Shown here piece after piece: positions 57,932 through 64,000 of a DNA stretch of 64,000 nt. The position numbers were made by a program, and so were the translations under genes. The stretch's first letter is position 1, and each line of letters starts with the position of its first letter. The stretch spans positions 35,394 through 99,393 of the forward strand of contig CAUGOD010000006.1 in NCBI GenBank assembly GCA_959601025.1. The letters run 5' to 3'. The stretch is from an uncultured Oscillospiraceae bacterium (GTDB taxonomy: Bacteria; Bacillota; Clostridia; Oscillospirales; Acutalibacteraceae). Below the pieces are notes generated by a model that was not told the origin of the DNA, searched no databases, and was given only the letters and a program-made list of their open reading frames with translations.

Positions 57932-59062
57932 ATGAAGAAAAGCCATCCCTCTCACTCCCAGCCGTCAAAGGCGCTCCGTCCCCGAGGACGGAAGCCGCAT
58001 AAAAAATCGACGAAGGGCGTAATCATCGCCCTGATCGCCCTGCTCTGTGTGCTGGGCCTGCTGTTCGTCCTCGGCGGCGTGTATGTCGCCGTGATGATCA
58101 ACCGCGTAAATTTCGAGGGCGAGGTTTCCCAAAACTATGTGGATTCCATCGTGCCGGATGATATCGACCCGAATGTGAGCTTCGACGACTCCGATGTACT
58201 CAGCGACTATACCTTTATCGACGACGGCGCCACCGAGGTGGCGCAGATTCCCGTGCGCGAGAACACCAAGCATGTGAAGAATTACCTGCTGGTCGGGGTG
58301 GACGGCCGCGGAGCCGGCGATTACAGCGCCCGTTCGGACACCGCGATCGTCCTGACTATCAATACCGAGAAGAAAACCATCAAGCTTACCTCCCTGATGC
58401 GGGATATCATGGTCACCATTCCCGGCCGGGATAAAAACGGGGACGGGAAGGACGATTATGGAAAGTTCAACTGGGCGTACGCCTTCGGCGGGTTCGACCT
58501 GATGGCCAAAACCATCGAGCAGAATTTCCGCCTGAAAATCGACAAATATATCGCCGTCAATTTCTCCGCCTTTGAGAAGGCGGTGGATGCGCTGGGCGGT
58601 GTGGACATGGCGCTGACCGACGCGGAATTGAAGGAGGTCACCCGTCTGGCGGGTTCTCCCTCATCGACGTCGACGGCAGGGACGTACCACCTGGACGGCG
58701 CGCAGGCGCTGAACTATTCCCGCATCCGGAAGCTGGACAGCGATTTCGGCCGCAACGACCGGCAGAGGAAGATGATCAAGGCCATGTTCGCCCAGGCCAA
58801 GAAAATGAACGTCGGCCAGCTGAACACCCTGCTGACCAATGTCCTGCCGGAATGCCAGACCAATATGAGCGTCAATGAGCTGACCGGATTCGCGGTGAAT
58901 TCCATGACGTATTTCTCCTATGAGATGGAAGATACCTATTACCTGCCCCAGGCGAACACCTATACCTCCAAAATTGATCCCAGCATCGGCTGGGTGATGC
59001 TGTTCAAAGAACCCGCCAAAGCGATTACCGATCTGCATAAGTTCATATACAGTCTGGATTAA
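57932..59062 (+). CDS. LytR-CpsA-Psr (LCP) family protein
   Basis: The protein has 376 residues. The ATG at 57932 follows GGAGG by 8 bases; the TTG at 57902 lacks a site. A basic cytoplasmic tail and one membrane helix (about 29-53) precede the LCP domain: NYLLVGVDGRG, ARSDTAIVLTIN, KLTSLMRDIMVTIPG with the catalytic Arg, KFNWAYAFGGFDLMAKTIEQNF, and ALNYSRIRKLDSDFGRNDRQ. LCP enzymes attach teichoic acids or capsules to peptidoglycan from lipid-linked precursors. A paralogue is encoded 2 kb downstream, flanking a sigma/anti-sigma pair. Confidence 0.94.
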   Translation: MKKSHPSHSQPSKALRPRGRKPHKKSTKGVIIALIALLCVLGLLFVLGGVYVAVMINRVNFEGEVSQNYVDSIVPDDIDPNVSFDDSDVLSDYTFIDDGATEVAQIPVRENTKHVKNYLLVGVDGRGAGDYSARSDTAIVLTINTEKKTIKLTSLMRDIMVTIPGRDKNGDGKDDYGKFNWAYAFGGFDLMAKTIEQNFRLKIDKYIAVNFSAFEKAVDALGGVDMALTDAELKEVTRLAGSPSSTSTAGTYHLDGAQALNYSRIRKLDSDFGRNDRQRKMIKAMFAQAKKMNVGQLNTLLTNVLPECQTNMSVNELTGFAVNSMTYFSYEMEDTYYLPQANTYTSKIDPSIGWVMLFKEPAKAITDLHKFIYSLD

Positions 59063-59083
59063 ACAAGGCTCAAAAATCCAGGA

Positions 59084-59138
59084 GACAAAACGCCCTTCGC
59101 TGTCCCGCCCGGCCGGCGGCCGCGGAGGGCGTTTTGTC
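59084..59138 (+). terminator. Terminator after the first LCP gene
   Basis: A 13-bp stem (59084-59096 with 59126-59138) encloses a GC-rich inner palindrome around CCGGCCGG. Its right arm ends in GTTTTGTC. Confidence 0.75.
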
Positions 59139-59224
59139 ATGGAAAAAGCCGGAGGTTTTGCGAAGGGGTAAAAGACGGGAAGGTCCGGAAGTAGTAAAAA
59201 ACGGAAAAAATTTTTTCTTTCGCC

Positions 59225-59250
59225 AACTTTTTTGCTTTCTCGCGCATCTT
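59225..59250 (+). promoter_or_regulatory. Possible ECF-type autoregulated promoter
   Basis: AAC followed by TTTTTT (59225-59233) and CATCTT (59245-59250), with 17 bp between AAC and CATC, resembles ECF promoters (AAC-T-rich-CGTC). Start of transcription near 59257 would give a leader that is little more than the ribosome site. Confidence 0.45.
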
Positions 59251-59274
59251 ATTGTTGTAAAGGAGTTTCGTCCT

Positions 59275-59910
59275 ATGGTCGATAGACAGTACAATTTCAA
59301 ACGGCCGGCCGGGGACGGCGGGGAAATAGACGATGGCGTACGCAGGGACGATATCGGCGGCTGGGTGCTCCTCATTGCCGGAGGAGACCGCGCGGCGCTG
59401 GAACGGCTGTACCGAGCCATGCAAGGCACGGTATACGGCCTGTCTCTCGCCATCCTGAAAAATCGGGAAGCCGCGGAGGATGTGACGCAGGAGACCTTCT
59501 TAAAGGTATGGCAGTCCGCCGGCCAGCACCGGGCGGAGGCCGACGCCCGGGCGTGGATTTTGACGATCGCGCGAAATCTGGCCTTCGCCCAGTTCCGTGT
59601 CAGGGAAACGGCCGCGCCGGCGGACCGCCTTTTCGAGGGACAGAGCGACGATCCGGCCGGACGGGTATTAGACCGTCTGCTCCTCCAGCAGCTTTTTACG
59701 GCGCTGGATGAAGAGGAGCGGCAGATCGTGGTATTGTACGCGGTCGGCAGTTACCGGCACAGGGAAATCGCGGCGCTTCTCGGGAGACCCTGCGCCACGG
59801 TCCGCTGGAAATCCCGCCGGGCGCTTGGAAAGCTGGCGGCTGTCCTTCCTGCGGAAGCAGGGGAGATTAGGGCCGAAAAGACTGGAAAGGCCGAAAAGGT
59901 AAAAAAATAA
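59275..59910 (+). CDS. ECF-type RNA polymerase sigma factor
   Basis: The protein has 211 residues, with AAAGGAG 9 bases before ATG. Sigma region 2 is at about 25-95 (ALERLYRAMQGTVYGLSLAIL, EAAEDVTQETFLKVWQSA, ARAWILTIARNLAFAQFR), and region 4 is at about 130-185 (LDEEERQIVVLYAVGSYRHR, EIAALLGRPCATVRWKSRRA). The gene is followed by a membrane protein that is probably its anti-sigma factor. It lies between two LCP genes, which suggests a cell-envelope stress regulon. Confidence 0.93.
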   Translation: MVDRQYNFKRPAGDGGEIDDGVRRDDIGGWVLLIAGGDRAALERLYRAMQGTVYGLSLAILKNREAAEDVTQETFLKVWQSAGQHRAEADARAWILTIARNLAFAQFRVRETAAPADRLFEGQSDDPAGRVLDRLLLQQLFTALDEEERQIVVLYAVGSYRHREIAALLGRPCATVRWKSRRALGKLAAVLPAEAGEIRAEKTGKAEKVKK

Positions 59911-59994
59911 TTTTTTCCACCTTGGGCTTTACGCTTTTTCACCGGCAGGGAGATGGGCAACCCCCGTTTCTTCGAGAAAGGAATGGCCATAACG

Positions 59995-60972
59995 ATGAAG
60001 AAAAAATTGAAGGACGGCGCTGCGGAACGGCAGGAGGAAATTCTCCGCCGCGTCCGTTCCGCGATGGAAGCGGAGACGCCCGATCTTTGGGAGAGGATCG
60101 ATCGTCGGCTGGGGCCGGCGGAGGCGATGAATGCCCCGGTCTCCACTGGGCGTCGGCTTCCCGAGAAGAGGCTTCCCGTGAAGAGACTTCCCGTGAAGCG
60201 GCTTGCCGCGATTCGTACCGCGGCGGCGGCCGCGTGCCTGCTGCTCGGCGTATCTGCGGCGGCGGGAGGCTTCTGGCTGTGGAGCCGTTCCGGGAGCAGC
60301 CCGCCTCCCGTGTTATCCGGGGAAAACGCCGCGCCTTATCTGTTTATTGTGTATTCCCGCGCGTCGGTCAGCGGCTACGCCGGCCGGGCGGTAGCTAGAG
60401 CGGACGAGCCGATTGTTTTTCTGTCGGCGGACGGGCATAACCAGCTCAGCGCCATCGGCGACCCGTGGGCGACGGCGGACGGACTGGAGTATCGGATGGA
60501 TATCGATCTTCAGTTTTCGTTTATGGGGGATACCATCGAATCGGTGACTTATACTAAGGAGGCGGACGAGGACGTTCTCCTGTTGGGAACACCCGGCCGT
60601 CCGTCTTCCGCCGGGGAGGAAAAGAGCAGCGATTCCGATACGGCCGCTACAGCGGAGGAGGACAGGCAGGAAATTTTTCTGCTGGACGAGAGCGTTTCGA
60701 TCAACCACTGGACGCTGAGCTACGCTACCCAGTCCAATCCTTTTCTGTATCTCCGCTTCCGGCTTGACGCCGCGCCGTATGAAGAGCTGGGAACCGTGGA
60801 CAAGCTTTCCGCGGTATACGACGCTTTCCGCGAAGCCATTCGCCGTACCGCCCTGACGGCTGAAATCCGCTATCGGGACGGTTCCCGGGACATCGTGAGG
60901 CTGCAGCTCGGCATTGACGAAACCAATACCCACGCCGTGACCGTGACCCTGCAACCCGACGGGATAGAATAA
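59995..60972 (+). CDS. Membrane protein, probable anti-sigma factor
   Basis: The protein has 325 residues. The start at MKKKLKDG (59995) was chosen although AAAGGA is 12 bases away; upstream Met codons sit too close to their sites. The N-terminal cytoplasmic part (about 1-70) includes PDLWERIDRRL, a DUF4179/anti-sigma-like helix. A short Lys/Arg/Pro repeat precedes one membrane helix (about 75-97), and an extracytoplasmic domain of 225 residues follows. No zinc-binding HxxxCxxC motif is visible. The role is inferred from position after the sigma factor gene and from topology. Confidence 0.7.
   Translation: MKKKLKDGAAERQEEILRRVRSAMEAETPDLWERIDRRLGPAEAMNAPVSTGRRLPEKRLPVKRLPVKRLAAIRTAAAAACLLLGVSAAAGGFWLWSRSGSSPPPVLSGENAAPYLFIVYSRASVSGYAGRAVARADEPIVFLSADGHNQLSAIGDPWATADGLEYRMDIDLQFSFMGDTIESVTYTKEADEDVLLLGTPGRPSSAGEEKSSDSDTAATAEEDRQEIFLLDESVSINHWTLSYATQSNPFLYLRFRLDAAPYEELGTVDKLSAVYDAFREAIRRTALTAEIRYRDGSRDIVRLQLGIDETNTHAVTVTLQPDGIE
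60154..60198 (+). repeat. 15-bp coding tandem repeat in the anti-sigma-like gene
   Basis: Three 15-bp units (60154-60168, 60169-60183, 60184-60198) and a partial fourth encode RLPEK-RLPVK-RLPVK-RLAAI, just before the membrane helix. Copy number may vary between strains. Confidence 0.75.
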
Positions 60973-61059
60973 AATCCCATGCCTTCGGGAACTGATGAAC
61001 AGATAAATAAGGGAAGAAAACGCTGTATTCAGCGAAGCAAAAAGAGAGGATGAACCGCC

Positions 61060-62160
61060 ATGCCGAAAAAGACCGAGAACAAAGCGACCAGGAACCGCGG
61101 AAAAATCGGGGGAGGAAAACGGGGGAGGAAAAAACGCGCCGTTATCATTACGCTGATCGCCCTCCTGTGCGTGATCGCTTTGCTGCTGATCGCCGGAGGA
61201 GTGTACCTTTCGGTTATGCTGGGCCGGATCGGCGATCTGGACGACAGCAACGTCAGCTATCTTACCTCCATTGTGCCGGAGGAAATGGATCCGGAGTTCA
61301 GCGGGCCGATTGTGGACGATCCGGTGGATATCAACGATGCTGTCGCTTCGGTGGAGGAGATTGCCGTCCAGGGGAACACAAAGGTGATTACTAACATCCT
61401 GCTGGTGGGCGTGGAAACCGACGACAAATACCGGGAGGACATCACCAATTACGCGGGACGCAGCGACGCCATGATTATCCTCTCCATTGACAAATACCAT
61501 AAGACCATCAAGCTGGCCTCGCTTCTGCGGGATACCTATGTCGCTATTCCGGGCCACGGTCACCACAAGTTGAACGCATCGTTCGCGCTGGGCGGCTTCG
61601 ATCTGCTGAGCAAAACGATCGAGCAGAATTTCCGCATCCGGATCGACCAGTTCGTGGCGGTCAATTTCAAGGCCTTTTACACGGCGATCGACGCGATGGA
61701 CGGCGTAGACATCGCCCTTTCCGAGGGGGAAATGAACGAAATCGTCCGGGTAACCAATACCAGACCGGCCGAAACCAGTACGGCAGGCGTTTACCACCTG
61801 AACGGCGCCCAGGCGCTGAATTACGCGCGCATCCGCAAGATCGGGGACGACTGGGGACGCACTGCCCGGCAGCGCACCGTGCTGCAGGCGCTGATGAAAA
61901 AGGCGAAAACCATGGATATCGGCACGCTGAACAACGTCCTGTACGAGATGTTTCCGAGCGTCAAGACCAATATGACAGACGGCGAGATGGCGGGCTATAT
62001 CCTGAATTCGCCCACCTATCTCAGCTATACGGTCAGTGAATTCCTTGTTCCCGACCGGGGAGACTGCGAAGGCCCTTATATCAAGGGCGTGGGACAGGTT
62101 CTGGCCCTGAAGGACCCGAAGGCGTCGGTGCTGGGGCTCCATCATTTCATTTACGGTTGA
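61060..62160 (+). CDS. LytR-CpsA-Psr (LCP) family protein, second copy
   Basis: The protein has 366 residues, with AGAGG before ATG. Domain order matches the first copy: a basic tail, a membrane helix (about 27-50), then the LCP domain with NILLVGVETDD, GRSDAMIILSID, KLASLLRDTYVAIPG with the catalytic Arg, KLNASFALGGFDLLSKTIEQNF and ALNYARIRKIGDDWGRTARQ. The two copies share long segments and probably arose by duplication around the sigma/anti-sigma pair. It should also transfer secondary wall polymers to peptidoglycan. Confidence 0.94.
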   Translation: MPKKTENKATRNRGKIGGGKRGRKKRAVIITLIALLCVIALLLIAGGVYLSVMLGRIGDLDDSNVSYLTSIVPEEMDPEFSGPIVDDPVDINDAVASVEEIAVQGNTKVITNILLVGVETDDKYREDITNYAGRSDAMIILSIDKYHKTIKLASLLRDTYVAIPGHGHHKLNASFALGGFDLLSKTIEQNFRIRIDQFVAVNFKAFYTAIDAMDGVDIALSEGEMNEIVRVTNTRPAETSTAGVYHLNGAQALNYARIRKIGDDWGRTARQRTVLQALMKKAKTMDIGTLNNVLYEMFPSVKTNMTDGEMAGYILNSPTYLSYTVSEFLVPDRGDCEGPYIKGVGQVLALKDPKASVLGLHHFIYG

Positions 62161-62209
62161 CACAGAGAGGAGGACTTACGCTCTCTTTGTATCCCTGAAA
62201 ACGCCGGGC

Positions 62210-62257
62210 GGAGGATTCCTTGGAAAATTCCCTGGGAGATTTCCCGGAAGATTCCCT
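62210..62257 (+). repeat. Four imperfect 12-bp tandem units
   Basis: GGAGGATTCCTT, GGAAAATTCCCT, GGGAGATTTCCC and GGAAGATTCCCT (62210-62257) follow one another, each a small dyad (GGA...TCC). They lie between the second LCP stop and the promoter of the PrsA-like gene. Confidence 0.65.
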
Positions 62258-62279
62258 CTTCTTTTTGCCAATTTAGCAG

Positions 62280-62308
62280 TGGACAAACCCGGCGGGAACC
62301 TGTATAAT
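62280..62308 (+). promoter_or_regulatory. Sigma-A promoter of the PrsA-like gene
   Basis: TGGACA (62280-62285), 17 bp, TATAAT (62303-62308). The leader of about 140 nt is GC-rich and potentially structured. Confidence 0.75.
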
Positions 62309-62457
62309 AAAAAACTGTATTATCCTATAAATTGCCGCCGGGGAAGCGTTTCCGGCCGGCACAGGTTCCGCAGGGGAAACGGACAGGCCGCCTGCCCGGG
62401 CATCGTCCCGCCCCGCGGCTGGTTGGGAAACAACACCACAGAGAGGAAGTCATCACT

Positions 62458-63720
62458 ATGCATCTGTCCAAACGGATCAAACAAACGGCGTGCGCGGCGT
62501 TGGCCGCCGGGCTGCTGCTGACAGGCTGCTCTACCCCTAAGGTGGCCGCCACGGTGGACGGCAAGGAATACAGCACCGGCGTATATCTCTCCTATCTGTA
62601 TATGATGTATCAGCAGACCTTCCAAAATACGAACCTGTATATTTATGCCCAGTACGGCATGGACCCGTGGGAGCAGAAGCTGACCTATGGGGAAGGGGAC
62701 GACGCGGAAGAGCTGTACGCCGAGGATTATATCATCCGGTTGACCCGGGATACCATCATCCGCCAGAAGGCGCTGGAGAACAAGCTAAAGGAGTACGGCC
62801 TGACTCCCGACGCAGAGGAACTGGAGAATATCGAGAAGCAGATCGCACAGGTCAAGAACGACGATATCATCCAGATGGGCTTTAACCGGGACAGCTATGG
62901 GGAGATGCTGAAGGCCTATTCCCTCAATGAGCGCACCCTGTTCTACGGACTGTACGACAAGGGCGGCGAGCGCGCCGTGAGCGAGGAAGATATCCGCTCG
63001 TATTTCGAGAAGAATTACCTCAGCTATAAGATCATCGAAATCGGCCTGACCGATTCCTCCAGCGGCGCGGATCTCAGCGATGAAAAGGCCGCGGAGATTA
63101 AGGAGCAGCTGCAGGGCTATCTGAACCTCTATAACGAAACCGGCGATTTCGACAAGGCGATCGCCAAGTATACCGAGGATAAGAACACCACCACAACTAC
63201 CACGACGTCGGGAACCGGCGCCACTACCTCGACTTCGGGGACGGCCGCAACCACCGGCGCGGGAACCACGACCACCGAAGCCGCCTCGACGACGCCGACC
63301 GGCTCGGATTCCGGCGCTGCCGCCACGACTACTCCCACGGATTCGAAGAACGGAGACGATGAAGACGATACCGATGCGAATCTGAAGAATATTGATGCGA
63401 ATACCTATGGCGACGAGGATTTTACCGACGCGGTCAAGTCGGTTCCGGTGGGCGAAGCGAAGATTGTGGAATACAAAAAGGGCGGTTCCACCAAGACCGC
63501 GGCTCTGATTCTTCGGCTGGACCCGGAAGAGGTTAATAAGGATTCGGAGGATGGCGAAACCTATTTCGAGCAGAACCACGAAAACATTCTTTCGGGCATG
63601 AAATACGAAGAGTTCGATAAGGAAATCCGGGAATATGCGGCCACGCTGGACGCGAAATTCGACGAAGGCGTTGTCAAAAAGTGCACGCCCAAGCAGATGG
63701 AAAAGGACGCGGCGAAATAA
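62458..63720 (+). CDS. PrsA/SurA-like foldase lipoprotein with Thr-rich insertion
   Basis: The protein has 420 residues. The ATG at 62458 gives a signal peptide with lipobox LLTGC; an open frame from 62332 is leader sequence. The SurA-N-like chaperone domain spans about 28-185. A parvulin-like region begins (YFEKNYLSYKIIEIGL, G-x-FDKAIAKYTED) but is interrupted by about 80 residues of Thr/Ser/Gly/Asp-rich low complexity (about 243-320), then resumes (FTDAVKSVPVGEAKIVEY, AALILRLDPEE). PrsA proteins fold secreted proteins at the membrane-wall interface. Whether the interrupted domain keeps prolyl isomerase activity is doubtful. Confidence 0.85.
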   Translation: MHLSKRIKQTACAALAAGLLLTGCSTPKVAATVDGKEYSTGVYLSYLYMMYQQTFQNTNLYIYAQYGMDPWEQKLTYGEGDDAEELYAEDYIIRLTRDTIIRQKALENKLKEYGLTPDAEELENIEKQIAQVKNDDIIQMGFNRDSYGEMLKAYSLNERTLFYGLYDKGGERAVSEEDIRSYFEKNYLSYKIIEIGLTDSSSGADLSDEKAAEIKEQLQGYLNLYNETGDFDKAIAKYTEDKNTTTTTTTSGTGATTSTSGTAATTGAGTTTTEAASTTPTGSDSGAAATTTPTDSKNGDDEDDTDANLKNIDANTYGDEDFTDAVKSVPVGEAKIVEYKKGGSTKTAALILRLDPEEVNKDSEDGETYFEQNHENILSGMKYEEFDKEIREYAATLDAKFDEGVVKKCTPKQMEKDAAK

Positions 63721-63745
63721 TCCGGAACGGAATTCGAGAGCAATA

Positions 63746-63775
63746 GAAGCGGCGGGCGGGATCGTCCGCCGCTTC
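63746..63775 (+). terminator. Terminator-like hairpin after the PrsA-like gene
   Basis: GAAGCGGCGG (63746-63755) pairs with its complement (63766-63775), but the tail is poor in T (CGCTTCCGTCG). Confidence 0.5.
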
Positions 63776-64000
63776 CGCTTCCGTCGCCTGCGGGTGAGTG
63801 ATTGTTGCGCGGAGTGGGGAACGGGGAGCAAAGCCCCTGACGGTTCCCCCGCGGCAAGCTTTCGGCTTGCCGACGCACTCCTCCCCTTCCCTCCGAGCCT
63901 TTTTGACAGTCTGAAGCGGGCGGGAAGGAAAATGCCGGAGATCCCTGTAGGATTGTCAAAGATGTGTTACAGGAAAGGGAAAGCGAATAAGAGGTGCTTG
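63776..64000. other. End of window, no gene recognised
   Basis: The only structure seen is a CGGCAAGC/GCTTGCCG hairpin (63852-63859 with 63865-63872) with a 5-nt loop. No promoter with good spacing and no gene start could be supported. Confidence 0.5.

Noticed and set aside
63902..63961. TTTGACA...TGTCAAA inverted repeat near the window end
   Set aside because: The arms are only 7-8 bp with a spacer above 40 bp and no gene is next to it.
1..64000. CRISPR arrays, tRNA or rRNA genes, transposases
   Set aside because: No regularly spaced repeats, no GGTTCGA-type tRNA arms, and no transposase or integrase motifs were seen.

Overview
The window looks like chromosome from a GC-rich, low-branching Firmicute of the Clostridia (an Oscillospiraceae/Ruminococcaceae-like gut organism). 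The evidence is the Firmicutes gene order rplU-prp-rpmA-obgE-mrnC, an L27 with a Prp-cleavable N-terminal extension, GdpP, MrnC, DegV and LCP proteins, strong AGGAGG ribosome sites, and sigma-A promoters at 17-bp spacing. No rRNA, tRNA, CRISPR array or insertion sequence was seen. The taxonomy is an inference from gene content.

Layout. 1-2.8 kb: 3' end of gdpP, a small Cys-rich membrane protein and a lysophospholipase-like hydrolase. 2.9-11.3 kb: a glycan-degradation locus with divergent promoters, acetyltransferase-lacZ on minus and GH20-GH123-like-aldose epimerase on plus. 11.3-15.4 kb: TetR/DegV with an overlapping divergent promoter-operator, a HAD hydrolase, a histidine phosphatase and an XRE regulator. 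15.6-23.2 kb: housekeeping genes (two membrane proteins, mrnC, obgE, L27, Prp, L21, a cytidylate-kinase-like protein, isocitrate dehydrogenase). 23.3-30 kb: a surface polysaccharide locus (two glycosyltransferases, Wzy-like polymerase, LicD, flippase). 30-33.8 kb: superoxide reductase, oxidoreductase, GyrI-like protein, radical SAM protein, GtrA. 34.2-40.3 kb: an unusual Rnf-like redox cluster with ApbE. 40.5-43.5 kb: an SH3 lipoprotein, an rRNA methyltransferase, an orphan noncoding transcript candidate and an M23 peptidase. 43.7-48.2 kb: an AT-rich accessory segment with a BglII-like restriction-modification system, followed by YjbQ and a decayed MerR/flavin-reductase locus. 48.3-56.5 kb: cysK, an ABC exporter, GH10, an acetylesterase and a polysaccharide deacetylase. 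56.7-63.7 kb: a second DegV and an envelope module (LCP, ECF sigma factor, anti-sigma-like protein, LCP, PrsA-like foldase).

Most notable are two things. (1) A promoter-linked two-stem element occurs three times: upstream of icd, as an orphan transcription unit at 42.3-42.65 kb, and on the minus strand at 53.5-53.8 kb. (2) The Rnf-like cluster has RnfC, RnfD and RnfG plus what reads as an RnfE-RnfA fusion, but no RnfB. Its RnfG carries two inserted PplA-like FMN-binding repeats, and a flavinyltransferase gene leads the cluster. Together these genes suggest a route from NADH to flavins on the outer face of the membrane. This function is inferred and has not been demonstrated.
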